A stretch of DNA of 64,000 nucleotides from Streptomyces sp. NBC_01431 (GCF_036231355.1 NZ_CP109496.1:1860001-1924000), one strand, 5' to 3'; shown: positions 35,106 through 46,990, numbered from the stretch's first letter. Notes: generated by a model not told the origin, from the sequence alone. Numbers and translations: made by a program.

Positions 35106-36896
35106 TCAGGAAGCCGTCAGTGGACGGATCGCCGTCGGGGCGTGGCCCGGCTCGGTGGCCAGCTCCTCGAACTCGCTGATGTCGCTGATGTCGTTGGTGC
35201 GGCTCATCGAGATGTTGGTGACCCGCTCCAGGATCGCCTCGACGACGACCGGGACGCGGAACTCCGCGGCCAGCTTCTTGGCCTCCTCGAACGCGGGCAG
35301 CAGCTGGTCCGGCTCGGTGACACGGATCGCCTTGCAGCCCAGGCCCTCGACGACCTTGATGTGGTCGACGCCGTAGACGCCCAGCTCCGGGGAGTTGATG
35401 TTCTCGAACTCCAGGTTGACCTGGAAGTTGATGTCCAGGCCGATCTGCGCCTGACGGATCAGGCCCAGGTAGGCGTTGTTCACGAGAACATGGACGTACG
35501 GGATCTTGTGCTGAGCGCCGACCGCCAGCTCCTCCAGCATGAACTGGAAGTCGTAGTCGCCAGAGAGGGCGACGACGGGGGTCTCCGGGTCGGCGGTGGC
35601 GGCACCGAGCGCGGCCGGGATGGTCCAGCCGAGCGGGCCCGCCTGGCCGCAGTTGATCCAGTTGCGCGGCTTGTAGACGTGCAGCATCTGCGCGCCGGCG
35701 ATCTGGGAGAGGCCGATGGTGGTGACGTAGCGCGTCTCCGGGCCGAAGGCCCTGTTCATCTCCTCGTAGACCCGCTGCGGCTTCATCGGCACGTTGTCGA
35801 AGTGCGTACGGCGCTGGAGCGTGGACTTGCGCTCCAGGTGGGAGGCGACCCAGGCGGAGCGGTCGGGGAGCTTGCCCGCGGTCTTCAGCTCCTTGGCGAC
35901 CTCCACGAACAGCTCCAGGGCGGCCTTCGCGTCGGAGGCGATGCCGTAGTCCGGGGCGAAGATCTTGCCGATCTGGGTGGGCTCGATGTCGACGTGGACG
36001 AACTTGCGGTCCTTGGTGTAGACGTCGAGCTTGTAGCCGGTGTGGCGGTTGGCCCAGCGGTTGCCGATGCCGAGGACGAAGTCCGACTCCAGGAACGTCG
36101 CGTTGCCGTAGCGGTGCGAGGTCTGCAGGCCGACCATGCCCGCGTTCAGCTCGTGGTCGTCCGCGATGGTGCCCCAGCCCATGAGGGTGGGGATGACGGG
36201 CGTGTTGGTGATCTCGGCGAACTCGACCAGGAGGTCGGAGGCGTCCGCGTTGATGATGCCGCCACCGGCGACGATCAGCGGGCGCTCGGACTCCAGGAGG
36301 AAGGAGATGGCCTTCTCGATCTGGGCCCGGGTCGCGGCCGGCTTGTAGACCGGCAGCGGCTGGTAGGTGTCCGGGTCGAAGTCGATCTCGGTGAGCTGGA
36401 CGTCGATCGGCAGGTCGATGAGGACCGGGCCGGGACGGCCGGAGCGCATCAGATGGAAGGCCTGCTGGAAGACGCCGGGGACCTGGGCGGCCTCCAGGAC
36501 GGTCGTCGCGGCCTTCGTGACCGGCTTCGCGATCGAGGCGATGTCGACGGCCTGGAAGTCCTCCTTGTGGATCACCGCGACCGGAGCCTGGCCGGTGATG
36601 CACAGGATCGGGATCGAGTCGCCGATCGCGGAGTAGAGCCCGGTGATCATGTCGGTGCCCGCGGGGCCCGACGTACCGATGCAGACACCGATGTTGCCCG
36701 GGTTGGAGCGCGTGTACCCCTCCGCCATGTGGGAGGCGCCTTCGACGTGGCGGGCGAGCGTGTGGTCGATGCCACCGCCCTCCTTGAGCGCCCGGTAGAA
36801 GGGGTTGATCGCCGCGCCCGGCACGCCGAAGGCGTGGCTGACGCCTTCGAGCTTGAGGATCTCAACTGCCGCTCGGGCAGCGGTCATACGAGGCAT
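35106..36896 (-). CDS. gcl: Glyoxylate carboligase
   Basis: A 596-residue thiamine diphosphate enzyme joining two glyoxylates to tartronate semialdehyde and CO2. Val51 in [16 protein letters not shown] replaces the Glu found in nearly all other ThDP enzymes, the hallmark of true Gcl, at the same number as in E. coli. The cofactor motif is [16 protein letters not shown] to VLVNNAYLG, and FAD-domain residues are present. Start ATG 36896 has AGGAG seven bases upstream. Its product goes to GlxR and Hyi. The operator pair lies 73 bp upstream. Confidence 0.98.
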   Translation of the reverse strand: MPRMTAARAAVEILKLEGVSHAFGVPGAAINPFYRALKEGGGIDHTLARHVEGASHMAEGYTRSNPGNIGVCIGTSGPAGTDMITGLYSAIGDSIPILCITGQAPVAVIHKEDFQAVDIASIAKPVTKAATTVLEAAQVPGVFQQAFHLMRSGRPGPVLIDLPIDVQLTEIDFDPDTYQPLPVYKPAATRAQIEKAISFLLESERPLIVAGGGIINADASDLLVEFAEITNTPVIPTLMGWGTIADDHELNAGMVGLQTSHRYGNATFLESDFVLGIGNRWANRHTGYKLDVYTKDRKFVHVDIEPTQIGKIFAPDYGIASDAKAALELFVEVAKELKTAGKLPDRSAWVASHLERKSTLQRRTHFDNVPMKPQRVYEEMNRAFGPETRYVTTIGLSQIAGAQMLHVYKPRNWINCGQAGPLGWTIPAALGAATADPETPVVALSGDYDFQFMLEELAVGAQHKIPYVHVLVNNAYLGLIRQAQIGLDINFQVNLEFENINSPELGVYGVDHIKVVEGLGCKAIRVTEPDQLLPAFEEAKKLAAEFRVPVVVEAILERVTNISMSRTNDISDISEFEELATEPGHAPTAIRPLTAS

Positions 36897-36969
36897 GGAG
36901 TGCTCCTGCTTCAGCCAGGGCGGAGTCGGGCTCTGTCGCGCCACCTGGTCGCGCAACCTTCGAACCTGA

Positions 36970-37005
36970 TTCCGTAATGCGGAAGTTTAGTTCTGCTATG
37001 TGGAA
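36970..37005 (-). promoter_or_regulatory. Paired 15-bp operators upstream of gcl
   Basis: On the plus strand box A is TTCCGTAATGCGGAA (36970-36984), a perfect TTCCG-N5-CGGAA. Box B is TTCTGCTATGTGGAA (36991-37005), whose complement is TTCCACATAGCAGAA. The offset is 21 bp, as before hyi and aceB. Confidence 0.82.
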
Positions 37006-37216
37006 GCAATGTAGGACGGGTTCGCTGGCGCGTCAAGGGACGTCCGGGGATGCGCGAATCGGCCACACGGCGGTCCCGGTTGATGGACCATGGACGGCGG
37101 AGCCTCCCGGCCGCGCCGGTGGGGTGTTCCACTCGGCGTGGGACGGAGCCCGCGGGGCAGCGTCGTCAGGGGAGGCGGATCCCGTTCGGGCCGTGTCGTC
37201 AGGGAGGTGGGGGCGG

Positions 37217-37912
37217 ATGAACCGCGAGGGTGTTCCGGTGCGCTGTCCGACCTGTCGGCGCGACCACCTCTATCTGCCGCCGGCCTACCCGTGTGTCTGC
37301 GGCGCCCCGCTCGCGCCGCCCATCCAGCGCGGTGCCGCGCCCTCGCCGATCACCCACCGCACCTGGACGGACGCCTGGGTCACGGTCCGGTGCCGGGCCT
37401 GCGGGCGGCAGAGCCAGTGGCCGCATCCCGAGCTCGGCTGCACGTGCGGGGCGGTCCTCAGGGTCCCGGTGCGCCCGGTGACGGCGCCGTCGGCGCGCGT
37501 GCCGGTCCCGCCGACGGCTGCGGCGCGGCCCCGCACGGCGTTCCGGCCACTCACGATCCGTACCGCGCGGGACGCGGTGACCGCGGCCGCGCTCTATCTG
37601 AACTGGCTGGGCTTCGGTGGCATACACCAGGCCGAGCCGCGCCCGGCCTCCGGCATCGACCTGCGCGGCCCCGGCCTCGTCGCCCAGGTGGACCCGACGA
37701 CGCGGCCGTCCTCGGTGCGGGCGGTCGAGTGCCTGTGGCTGCACGGCATGACCACGTCCGCGCGCAGCGTCCACTTCTCGCTCGCCGGGTACGCGACGGA
37801 CGCCCGGGAGCGCGCGGACGAGCTGGGGGTGCCGCTGTTCGTGCTGGATCTGACGGGCACGCCCCAGCCGGTGAACGGCGCGGCTCGCGAACTGGTCTCG
37901 ACCGGCCCCTGA
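37217..37912 (+). CDS. Zinc-ribbon protein with Mrr-like nuclease-fold domain
   Basis: A 231-residue protein. The N-terminal part has four CxxC/CxCG knuckles (CPTCRR, PCVCG, CRACGR, GCTCG), enough for two zinc ribbons. After a Pro-rich linker, residues 115-225 resemble a restriction-endonuclease-like fold: DAVTAAALYLNWLGFGGIHQ, SGIDLRGPGLVAQVDPTTRP, LFVLDLTGT. The usual QxK of Mrr nucleases appears as QVD, so catalysis is doubtful. ATG 37217 follows AGGGAGG. It is divergent from gcl. Confidence 0.7.
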   Translation: MNREGVPVRCPTCRRDHLYLPPAYPCVCGAPLAPPIQRGAAPSPITHRTWTDAWVTVRCRACGRQSQWPHPELGCTCGAVLRVPVRPVTAPSARVPVPPTAAARPRTAFRPLTIRTARDAVTAAALYLNWLGFGGIHQAEPRPASGIDLRGPGLVAQVDPTTRPSSVRAVECLWLHGMTTSARSVHFSLAGYATDARERADELGVPLFVLDLTGTPQPVNGAARELVSTGP

Positions 37913-38023
37913 GCCCGGCGGGCGCGGTCCCCCTCGGGGTCAGCCCGGCGGACACACACGCCCCCGCGGCGCCGGGCCTCGCCTCGACGGCCCTCAGGCC
38001 ATGCCCGGAGCGCGCCCCGGGGG

Positions 38024-39634
38024 TCAGGCGTCGCCGTACGTCTCTCGCAGCTCTACCTTGCGCACCTTGCCGCTGACCGTCATGGGAAAGGCCTCAAGGA
38101 TCCGCAGATGGCGCGGAATCTTGAAGTGCGCGAGCTGCTCGCGGCAGTACGCGGTCACCTCGTCCAGGGTGGGCGGATCGGCCGGGTCGCGCGGGATGAC
38201 GCAGGCCAGGATCTCCTCGCCGTACTTCTCGTCGGGGATGCCAACCACCTGGACGTCCGCGATCTTGGGGTGTCCGTACAGGAACTCCTCGATCTCGCGC
38301 GGGTACACGTTCTCGCCGCCGCGGATGATCATGTCCTTGATGCGGCCGACGATCTCGACGTACCCGTCCTCGCGCATCACCGCGAGGTCGCCGGTGTGCA
38401 TCCAGCGCCCCGCGTCGATCGTCTCGGCGGTACGCTCCGGCTCGTCCCAGTAGCCCAGCATCACGCTGTAGCCGCGGGTGCACAGCTCGCCCGGCTCACC
38501 GCGCGGGACGGTGACGCCGGTCGTGGGGTCGACGACCTTCACCTCGACGTGCGGCATGACCCGGCCGACGGTGCCGGTGCGCCGCTCCAGGTCGTCGTCC
38601 GTGCGGGTCTGGGTGGAGACCGGCGACGTCTCGGTCATGCCGTAGCAGATGGACACCTCGGCCATGTGCATCTCGGCGACCACCCGCTTCATCACTTCCG
38701 CGGGGCACGGCGAGCCCGCCATGATCCCGGTACGCAGCGAGGAGAGGTCGTACGAGGCGAAGCCGGGGAGGTTCAGCTCCGCGATGAACATCGTCGGCAC
38801 CCCGTACAGCGAGGTGCAACGCTCCTGCTCCACGGCGCGCAGCGTCGAGGCGGGCTCGAAGGACGGCGCCGGGATCACCACGCAGGAGCCGTGCGTAAGG
38901 GCCGCCAGATTGCAGAGCACCATGCCGAAACAGTGGTAGAAGGGGACCGGGACACAGATCCGGTCGGCCTCGGTGTAGCGGAGCAACTCACCAATGAAAT
39001 AACCGTTGTTGAGGATGTTGTGGTGCGAGAGGGTGGCACCCTTCGGGAAGCCGGTGGTGCCCGAGGTGTACTGGATGTTGACCGGGTCGTCGCAGGACAG
39101 TTCCGCCTCGCGCGCCTCAAGTCCCTTACCGGGATGGGTGGTTCCGGTCGCCATCAGGGTGTCCCAGCCGGGGTCGCCGATGAAGACCGTCCGGCGCAGC
39201 GCCGGGCACTCGCCCCGGACCTGCTCCACCATCGCCCGATAGTCGCTCGTCTTGTGGGACAGCGACGCGAAGAGCACCGAGACCGCGGACTGACGCAGTA
39301 CGTACGCCAACTCGTGGACCCGGTACGCGGGGTTGATGTTCACCAGGACGGCGCCGATCCGCGCGGTCGCGAACTGGAGCAGGATCCACTCCGGGCAGTT
39401 CACCGCCCAGATGCCCACCCGGTCGCCCTTCGCGACCCCGCTCACGAGCAGCGCGCACGCCAACTGGCTCACGTCCGCGCCGAATTGGCCGTACGTCCAG
39501 CGCCGCCCGGAGGGTACGTCGACCAGCGCCTCGTGCGCGCCGTGCGCCTCGATCACCCGGTCCAGGTGGGCGCCGATCGTCTCGCCGAGCAGGGGGGTGT
39601 CGCTCACACCGTGGGCGTAGGACAGGGTCGTCAT
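38024..39634 (-). CDS. Acyl-CoA synthetase (AMP-binding, FadD-like)
   Basis: A 536-residue adenylate-forming ligase. P-loop-like motif is [17 protein letters not shown]5 is [12 protein letters not shown]7 [14 protein letters not shown]8 [20 protein letters not shown], and the C-terminal catalytic Lys is in MTVSGKVRK. It activates a medium- or long-chain fatty acid or similar acid; substrate unknown. Its ATG overlaps the stop of the upstream ligase (ATGA), so both are translated from one message. Confidence 0.93.
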   Translation of the reverse strand: MTTLSYAHGVSDTPLLGETIGAHLDRVIEAHGAHEALVDVPSGRRWTYGQFGADVSQLACALLVSGVAKGDRVGIWAVNCPEWILLQFATARIGAVLVNINPAYRVHELAYVLRQSAVSVLFASLSHKTSDYRAMVEQVRGECPALRRTVFIGDPGWDTLMATGTTHPGKGLEAREAELSCDDPVNIQYTSGTTGFPKGATLSHHNILNNGYFIGELLRYTEADRICVPVPFYHCFGMVLCNLAALTHGSCVVIPAPSFEPASTLRAVEQERCTSLYGVPTMFIAELNLPGFASYDLSSLRTGIMAGSPCPAEVMKRVVAEMHMAEVSICYGMTETSPVSTQTRTDDDLERRTGTVGRVMPHVEVKVVDPTTGVTVPRGEPGELCTRGYSVMLGYWDEPERTAETIDAGRWMHTGDLAVMREDGYVEIVGRIKDMIIRGGENVYPREIEEFLYGHPKIADVQVVGIPDEKYGEEILACVIPRDPADPPTLDEVTAYCREQLAHFKIPRHLRILEAFPMTVSGKVRKVELRETYGDA

Positions 39635-41304
39635 CGCTGCTCACCTTCCACGTACTCAGCCGCCGAACCCTCCGCCGTCGCCTCCTTCAGCTCGACCCGG
39701 CGGATCTTGCCGGAGACCGTCTTGGGCAGCTCGCCGAACTCGATGACGCGCACACGCTTGTACGGGGCGAGGACGGCCCGCGAGTGCGCGAAGAGCAGTT
39801 TCGCCGTGTCGGAGCCCGGCTCCCAGCCTTCGGCGAGCACGATGTACGCCTTCGGCACGGCGAGGCGTACCGGGTCGGGCGCCGGGACCACCGCGGCCTC
39901 GGCGACCGCCTCGTGTTCGAGGAGTGCGCTCTCCAGCTCGAAGGGGGAGATTTTGTAGTCGGAGGCCTTGAAGACGTCGTCGGCCCGGCCGATGTAGGTG
40001 ATGTAGCCGTCGGCGTCACGCGCACCGATGTCGCCGGTGCGGTAGTAGCCGCCGGCCATCGCCTCCGCGGTGCGTTCCAGGTCGCCGTGGTAGCCGGTCA
40101 TCAGGCCCACCGGCTCGGCGGACAGGTCGAGCGCGATCTCGCCCTCGGTGCCCGGCTCGCCGGTGACCGGGTCGAGCAGCACCACGCGGTAGCCGGGGCA
40201 GGGTCGCCCCATCGAGCCTTCCTTGAGCAACTGCCCTGGTGTGTTGGCGACTTGGACGGCGGTCTCGGTCTGTCCGAAGCCGTCCCGGATGACCACGCCC
40301 CATGCGCGGCGCACGGTCTCGATGACCTCGGGGTTGAGCGGTTCGCCCGCCGCGACCACTTCGCGCGGCGGCGTGCGCAGCGCGCCGAGGTCGGCCTGGA
40401 TCAGCATCCGCCACACCGTGGGCGGCGCGCAGAAGCTGGTGACCCGCGCCGCGTCCATCTCGGCCATCAGCCGGGCCGCGTCGAAGCGGCTGTAGTTGAA
40501 GATGAAGACGGTGGCCTCGGCGTTCCACGGCGCGAACAGGTTCGACCAGGCGTGCTTGGCCCAGCCCGGCGAGGAGATGTTGAGGTGTACGTCGCCGGGC
40601 TTGAGCCCGATCCAGTACATCGTCGACAAGTGCCCTACGGGGTACGACACATGGGTGTGCTCGACCAGCTTGGGGCGGGCGGTGGTGCCGGAGGTGAAGT
40701 ACAGCATCAGCGGGTCGTCGGCGCAGGTGGCGCCGTCCGGCTCGAAGGGCTCGGGGACGGTGAGCGAGTCCTCGTAGGCGAGCCAGCCCTCGGTGCGCGC
40801 ACCGACGGCGATCCGGGTGTAGTCGCCGGGCACCTCGGCGAACTTCGCCGCGTCCGCGCTCCGCACGATCACATGCCGCACCCGGCCGCGGGCCACCCGG
40901 TCGCGCAGGTCGGCGGGGCCGAGCAGCGGGGTCGCGGGGATGACGACGGCGCGCAGCTTCATCGCGGCGAGCGCGGTCTCCCACAGCTCGACCTGGTTGC
41001 CGAGCATCACCAGGATGCGGTCCCCGGCCCGCACGCCCTGCGCGCGCAACCAGTTCGCGGCCTGGCCGGACCGCGCCGAAAGCCCGGCGAACGAGCGGGT
41101 CAGCCGGGAACCGTCCTCCTCGACGATGTGCAGCGCGGTCCGCTCGTTGCCCTCGGCGATGACGTCGAACCAGTCGAGCGCCCAGTTGAACCGCTCGGGC
41201 CGGGGCCAGGCGAAGCCCTCGTACGCCACGGCGTAGTCCTCCCGGTGCTGGAGCAGGAAGTCCCGGGCGGCCCGGAAACTCTGCGTCGCGCCGACTTCGT
41301 TCAT
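39631..41304 (-). CDS. Acyl-CoA synthetase, medium-chain/aryl type (AMP-binding)
   Basis: A 557-residue adenylate-forming ligase with [61 protein letters not shown] and the terminal [12 protein letters not shown]. Sequence around [18 protein letters not shown] fits the MACS/benzoate-CoA ligase branch. Having two different ligases in one operon suggests a dedicated acid-degradation pathway. It is divergent from a GAF-LuxR regulator, a probable controller. Confidence 0.93.
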   Translation of the reverse strand: MNEVGATQSFRAARDFLLQHREDYAVAYEGFAWPRPERFNWALDWFDVIAEGNERTALHIVEEDGSRLTRSFAGLSARSGQAANWLRAQGVRAGDRILVMLGNQVELWETALAAMKLRAVVIPATPLLGPADLRDRVARGRVRHVIVRSADAAKFAEVPGDYTRIAVGARTEGWLAYEDSLTVPEPFEPDGATCADDPLMLYFTSGTTARPKLVEHTHVSYPVGHLSTMYWIGLKPGDVHLNISSPGWAKHAWSNLFAPWNAEATVFIFNYSRFDAARLMAEMDAARVTSFCAPPTVWRMLIQADLGALRTPPREVVAAGEPLNPEVIETVRRAWGVVIRDGFGQTETAVQVANTPGQLLKEGSMGRPCPGYRVVLLDPVTGEPGTEGEIALDLSAEPVGLMTGYHGDLERTAEAMAGGYYRTGDIGARDADGYITYIGRADDVFKASDYKISPFELESALLEHEAVAEAAVVPAPDPVRLAVPKAYIVLAEGWEPGSDTAKLLFAHSRAVLAPYKRVRVIEFGELPKTVSGKIRRVELKEATAEGSAAEYVEGEQR

Positions 41305-41521
41305 GTGTCCTCCTCGTTGCCCGACCGCTCGCCATCATCGTGGTGCGAGTGACCCACGTCTCACTACCCCCGGATGGGGGTGGCGCGCACGTCTCCCCGA
41401 AACGGCCTCGTCCGCGGCCGCCCGCGAAATCCGGCCGCCAACTCCGCCCGGCCGGTTCCGTCCGGGCCCCCGGAGGTGATGATGTGGTCCCGAACGTCGG
41501 ATCAGGGGCAAGGGGCAGCGG

Positions 41522-42358
41522 GTGACGGTGCGGGCCGAGGCTGTGGAGATGCGGGCGGCGCTGCTGCGGATGCGGCGCGCCACGGGGCTGCCGGTCGCGT
41601 TCGGCGGGCTGCTCGCGGGCCCGCGCCAGTTCCGCATCGCCGAACTCAGCGGCACGGCGACCGCCGCGCTGCGCGGCCTGGTCATCTCGGCGGGCAGCGG
41701 GCTCGGCGGCAAGTCGGTGGCGCTCGCCCGGCCCTGCGCGGTCACCAACTACCGCGAGTCGCGGCACATCTCGCACGAGTACGACGCGGTGGTCGCCGCC
41801 GAGGGCCTGCGCTCGGTGGTCGCGGTGCCGGTGGTAGTGGGCCGGCGGGTGCGTGGGGTGCTGTACGCGGCGCTGCGCGAAGCCCTGCCGATCGGCGACC
41901 GGCTGTTCGGTGCGGCCGTCGACGCGGCGCGCGACGTGGAACAGGCCCTGGCCGTACGGGACGAGACCGAGCGACTGCTTGCGACGGCCGGGGAGCGGGC
42001 CGCGGACGCCGGGTCGGGGGCCGGGGCGTGGGAGGAGGTCAGGCAGGCGCACGGTGAACTGCGCGCGCTGGCCCCGCGGGTCGCCGATCCGGAGCTGCGT
42101 GCCGCGCTGCTCGGTGTGTGCGGCAGGCTGGCCGGGGCGGCCGGGCCGCCCGCCGCGCGGCCGGTGGCACTGACCCCGCGCGAGCTGGACGTCCTCGCGT
42201 GCGTGGCGTCCGGCACCACCAACGCGGCCGCCGGGGAACGGCTCGGGCTGCGCCCCGAGACGGTGAAGGGCTATCTGCGCTCGGCGATGCGGAAGCTGGG
42301 CGCGCACACCCGGCTCGAAGCGGTCGTGGCGGCCCGCCGGGCGGGGCTGCTGCCGTGA
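41522..42358 (+). CDS. LuxR-type regulator with GAF-like domain
   Basis: A 278-residue regulator. Residues about 15-150 look like a GAF domain (RIAELSGTATAALRGLVISAGSGLGGKS, RSVVAVPVVVGRRVRGVLYAALRE). The C-terminal LuxR HTH is LTPRELDVLACVASGTTNAAAGERLGLRPETVKGYLRSAMRKLG. GTG 41522 is the only practical start. The arrangement opposite two acyl-CoA ligases suggests it senses an acid or its CoA ester. Confidence 0.88.
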   Translation: MTVRAEAVEMRAALLRMRRATGLPVAFGGLLAGPRQFRIAELSGTATAALRGLVISAGSGLGGKSVALARPCAVTNYRESRHISHEYDAVVAAEGLRSVVAVPVVVGRRVRGVLYAALREALPIGDRLFGAAVDAARDVEQALAVRDETERLLATAGERAADAGSGAGAWEEVRQAHGELRALAPRVADPELRAALLGVCGRLAGAAGPPAARPVALTPRELDVLACVASGTTNAAAGERLGLRPETVKGYLRSAMRKLGAHTRLEAVVAARRAGLLP

Positions 42359-42361
42359 AGC

Positions 42362-43192
42362 TCACGCCTCGGTGAGCGCCCGCAGGCCCTCGTGCGCCGC
42401 CGGGTCGTCGGGCAGGTAGGCCAGGAAGTGGTGGCCTGGTTCCTCGACGGCGGCGAGTTTGACCGAGCGCAGCCGCAGGTCGCCCACGACCGGGTGGCGG
42501 AAGTGCTTGACGGCGGGGCGGAAGGCCGCGGTCTCCCGCTGGTCGAGCCACCGCGCGGCGCATGGGTCCGCGCCGATCTCCTCGATGATCTCGGCGTACC
42601 GCGGATCGTCCGGGTGGTGTGCGGCCCGCGCCCTGAACTGGCCCAGCAGACAACGGGCTTCGGCCTCCCAGTCGGCGAGCAGCGCGCGGCACGGCGGCCA
42701 GCGGAACACCAGCCAGAGCATGTTGCGCCGCTTGGCAGGCAGCCGTGCGAGGTCGGTGAGCAGCGCGGCGTACGAGGTGTTCCAGGCGAGCAGGTCCCAG
42801 TGCGGGTCGACGACCATCGCCGGATGCGGCAGCATCGCGTCGACCAGCGAGCGCAGGTTGGGCGAGACCCAGCTCGCCGGGGCGCCGCGCGGCGGGGCAT
42901 CCCGCGCGGGGTGTTTCGCGAAGGACAGCACGTGCGCGGTCTCGGCCGGATCGAGGCGCAGCGCCCGCGCCACCGCCCGCAGCACCTGCTCCGACGTGCG
43001 CACCCGGCCCTGCTCCAGCCAGGCATACCAGGAGGCGCTGATTCCGGCGGCCTCGGCGACCTCGGCGCGGCGCAGCCCGGGGGTGCGGCGGCGGGGCGCG
43101 ACAGGCAGCCCCAGCGCGCCCGGGGCGAGGCGCTCGCGGCGCGAGCGCAGGAACGCGCCGAGTTCCGCGCGGGGCTGTGGTGAGGTGCTCAC
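42362..43192 (-). CDS. XRE regulator with MmyB-like domain
   Basis: A 276-residue regulator with HTH LGAFLRSRRERLAPGALGLP, RRRTPGLRRAEVAEAAGISASWYAWLEQGRV, and then an MmyB-like region (AMVVDPHWDLLAWNTSYAALL, RNMLWLVFRWPPC). GTG 43192 is preferred because the longer frame would begin at the very base next to the divergent MFS start. It ends 4 bp after the convergent LuxR gene. It is a likely regulator of the MFS pump. Confidence 0.9.
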   Translation of the reverse strand: MSTSPQPRAELGAFLRSRRERLAPGALGLPVAPRRRTPGLRRAEVAEAAGISASWYAWLEQGRVRTSEQVLRAVARALRLDPAETAHVLSFAKHPARDAPPRGAPASWVSPNLRSLVDAMLPHPAMVVDPHWDLLAWNTSYAALLTDLARLPAKRRNMLWLVFRWPPCRALLADWEAEARCLLGQFRARAAHHPDDPRYAEIIEEIGADPCAARWLDQRETAAFRPAVKHFRHPVVGDLRLRSVKLAAVEEPGHHFLAYLPDDPAAHEGLRALTEA

Positions 43193-43255
43193 GGTGTCAG
43201 TGATGGTAATCGGCTGAGCGAACACGGACCTCAATCCCTCTGCTGAGCTGGGCAC

Positions 43256-44512
<1,257 letters not shown>

Positions 44513-44558
44513 GACGGTCGGCTTGGACAACCCGGCGCCAACTGCCCCTCCCCCAGGC

Positions 44559-44741
44559 CTACTTGTCGGCGGTCAGCGTGCCGGCCGCGCCCCAGCTGTC
44601 CTTGGGGACCTCGTGGATCCACACCTGGACCGTCTCGGCCGGAATCTTGTACGCGTCGACGAACGCGTCGGTCACGCGCTTGACCAGCTCGCGCTTGAGC
44701 TCGATGTCGCGGGGGCCCTGCTGAATGGTGACGATGGGCAT
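44559..44741 (-). CDS. 4-oxalocrotonate tautomerase family protein
   Basis: A 60-residue enzyme with the catalytic amino-terminal proline exposed after Met removal (MPIVTIQQGPRDIELKRELV). It has the length and C-terminal VQVWIHEVPKDSW typical of the small tautomerase family. It probably isomerises an enol acid; the pathway is unknown. It is adjacent to a LysR regulator in the same direction. Confidence 0.93.
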   Translation of the reverse strand: MPIVTIQQGPRDIELKRELVKRVTDAFVDAYKIPAETVQVWIHEVPKDSWGAAGTLTADK

Positions 44742-44855
44742 GATCGGCTCCTCTGTCGGCGGCGGCTTCCCGGCCTTTCCGGGTCGCTCAGCGGCGTGAC
44801 CTCAGTCCATCGGATCCGTGCCGTGCCACCAAGAAGCAGATCGCGAGCGCAGCGA

Positions 44856-45740
44856 TCAGCTTTCGTGATCGTTACTGGTCAGCGGCTTTGAGCAGGCACT
44901 CAGGAGGAGGTCGAGGGCCGGGGTCCGGCGCTCGGCGGCCACCGCCAGGCAGGTCGGCAGGACGAGGCCCGGGGCACGGAAGGGGCGAAAGGCGACGCGG
45001 GGGCTGTGCAGCACGCGCGCGTGGGCCGCGTACACCACCGTCCACTGCGGGCTGAGCCCGATGGTGGCCAGGGTGTCCTGGAGGGAGCCGCTGACCGGGC
45101 CGGGTACGGGTTCGAAACCCGCCGCGTGACAGGCACCGACGACCAGGTCCACGAGGGCGGGGTTGGTGCGGCGGGCGGTGATGCACAGCGGCAGGTCCGC
45201 GAGGTCGGCCAGGGCTATCTCGTCCTGGCGGGCGAGCGGATGCCCTGCGGGGACCGCCGCGACCAGGGGGTCCTCCCAGAGCGACAGGATGCGCAGGCCC
45301 GGCGCGGGCTGCCGGGAGCGGACGAACGCGGCATCGAGGCGGCCGTCGGCGACCTGCGCCAGGCGGTCGCGGGTGGGTGCGGAGACCAGCTCGACCGCGG
45401 TGTCCGGGGCGAGCCCGGCGAACGCCCCGAGCACCCGGTCGAGGTGCTCGCCAAGGCCGGTGCTGGTGCCGAGCCGCAGCGTGGCGCGCTCCCGAACGGC
45501 GGCCCGCGCCCGCTCGGCGGCGGCAAGCACCGCGCGGGCCTCCGGCAGCAGCCGCTCCCCCGCCGCGGTGAGCCGCACGTGCCGCGGCGACCGGTCGAAG
45601 AGCTCGGCCCCCAACTCCCTTTCCAGACGCCGCACTTGCTGACTGACGGCCGACTGAACAATATGCAACCGCCCGGCGGCCCGCCCGAAGTGCAGTTCCT
45701 CGGCAACGGTGACGAAGTAGCTGAGCTGCCGCAGTTCCAT
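44856..45740 (-). CDS. LysR-type transcriptional regulator
   Basis: A 294-residue regulator with N-terminal winged helix MELRQLSYFVTVAEELHFGRAAGRLHIVQSAVSQQVRRLERELGAELF and a periplasmic-binding-like effector domain. ATG 45740 is a classic LysR start. It lies between the tautomerase (same direction) and a divergent LysE exporter. The exporter may be its target. The start codon lies in the first unit of a short repeated sequence. Confidence 0.95.
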   Translation of the reverse strand: MELRQLSYFVTVAEELHFGRAAGRLHIVQSAVSQQVRRLERELGAELFDRSPRHVRLTAAGERLLPEARAVLAAAERARAAVRERATLRLGTSTGLGEHLDRVLGAFAGLAPDTAVELVSAPTRDRLAQVADGRLDAAFVRSRQPAPGLRILSLWEDPLVAAVPAGHPLARQDEIALADLADLPLCITARRTNPALVDLVVGACHAAGFEPVPGPVSGSLQDTLATIGLSPQWTVVYAAHARVLHSPRVAFRPFRAPGLVLPTCLAVAAERRTPALDLLLSACSKPLTSNDHES

Positions 45741-45850
45741 GCGGTGACTTTAACCAGGGGGCCTGGGGACTCCGGCGGGGCCGGGGGCCATGCGGCGACG
45801 TACCCAGGCGCCCCGGCCGAGCCGACGGCCATACGACGACGTTATCCAGG
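45737..45850. repeat. Three diverged copies of a 21-22-bp sequence at the LysR start
   Basis: CCATGCGGTGACTTTAACC (45737), CCATGCGGCGACGTACCC (45788) and CCATACGACGACGTTATCC (45829), each followed by AGG. The first includes the complement of the LysR ATG. Confidence 0.7.
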
Positions 45851-45936
45851 CAGGCCGGGGGGCTCCGACCGGGCCGATGGCCCAGCGGGCCCACGCGCCC
45901 CGCACCCCTGGGCGCGCGGCACACGGGTGGGGTTGA

Positions 45937-46605
45937 ATGGCGGCCATGGTGTCGACCGACCGCATTCTCGCCTTCGCGGCGATGTCCCTGTTGGTGATCG
46001 TGATCCCCGGGCCGAGCGTGCTGTTCGTGATCGGCCGGGCCCTCGCGCACGGCCGCCGGACCGCGCTCGCCACCGTCCTGGGCAACGTCGTGGGTTCGTA
46101 CGGCCTGGTCTGCGCCGTGGCGCTCGGCATCGGTGCGCTGGTGGAGCGCTCGGCGGCCGTCTTCATGGCGGTGAAACTGGCGGGCGCCGCGTACCTGGTC
46201 CTGCTCGGGGTGCAGGCGTACCGGCACCGCAAGGACATGCGGCTGGGGGTGGACGCCATCGGAGAGACGGCGGCCGCGGTCCGGCCCGCCCGCGGCGATC
46301 TGCGGACGGTCGCGGACGGCATCCTGGTGGGCGTCACCAACCCCAAGGGCATCGTGTTCTTCGCCGCGGTGCTGCCGCAGTTCGTGGACCACTCGGCCGG
46401 GCACCTGCCCGCCCAGATGCTGCTCCTCGGCCTGGTCCCCATCACCATCGGGCTGGTGACGGACACGCTGTGGGGACTGGGTGCGGCGGCTGCCCGCAAC
46501 TGGTTCGCCCGCTCCGAGCGGCGCCTCTCGCTGATCGGCGGCGCGGGCGGCTTCGCGATGATCGGGCTCGGCGTGACGGTCGCGGCGACGGGCCGGGCGG
46601 ACTGA
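45937..46605 (+). CDS. LysE family exporter
   Basis: A 222-residue membrane protein with about six helices. It has the LysE signature IVIPGPSVLFVIGRALAHGRR near the N-terminus and GVTNPKGIVFFAAVLPQFV in the middle. It exports amino acids or similar small molecules; the substrate is not readable. ATG 45937, ATG 45946 or GTG 45949 can start it. Its last codons with the stop are repeated once downstream. Confidence 0.92.
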   Translation: MAAMVSTDRILAFAAMSLLVIVIPGPSVLFVIGRALAHGRRTALATVLGNVVGSYGLVCAVALGIGALVERSAAVFMAVKLAGAAYLVLLGVQAYRHRKDMRLGVDAIGETAAAVRPARGDLRTVADGILVGVTNPKGIVFFAAVLPQFVDHSAGHLPAQMLLLGLVPITIGLVTDTLWGLGAAAARNWFARSERRLSLIGGAGGFAMIGLGVTVAATGRAD

Positions 46606-46655
46606 ACCCCGGCCGGTCGCGGCGACGGGCGGGCGGACTGAACCCGGGTACGGCG
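46581..46655. repeat. 37-bp duplication spanning the LysE exporter stop codon
   Basis: CGCGGCGACGGGCCGGGCGG-ACTGAACCC (from 46581) recurs from 46618 with one base deleted. The first copy holds the terminal codons and TGA. The rest of the gap up to 46990 contains no gene I can support. Confidence 0.8.
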
Positions 46656-46990
46656 GCGAGCTCCGCCACCCAGTGGGCCCGCGCGGCGTGAGCGCCGCAT
46701 CCTCATGGGCCGGGCCGGTCCTGATACGGATGCCCGCCGCCCGGACGGCACGGCACGGCAGCCCGGCGGCCTGCCCCGCCACCCGGTGGGGTGAACGCGG
46801 CGCGCGGGCGCCCGCGCCCCGGCACTCCGGCCCGCCCGCACGGACCTGCGCCAAGCGCACGTCAAAATCGGGCGCACCGGGGTCAACGCCGCGTCATGGC
46901 GTGAGTCCGGGCCGCCCGTGCGGGCATAACTTCGCAACGTACGGGCGCACGAGCGCGTACGGCATCCGAACTCCCGCACCGGAGGACACC

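Noticed and set aside
35142-36977. 611-codon plus-strand frame opposite glyoxylate carboligase
   Set aside because: It mirrors gcl in the complementary frame, with composition dominated by Asp/Gly/Val/Arg repeats and no motif.
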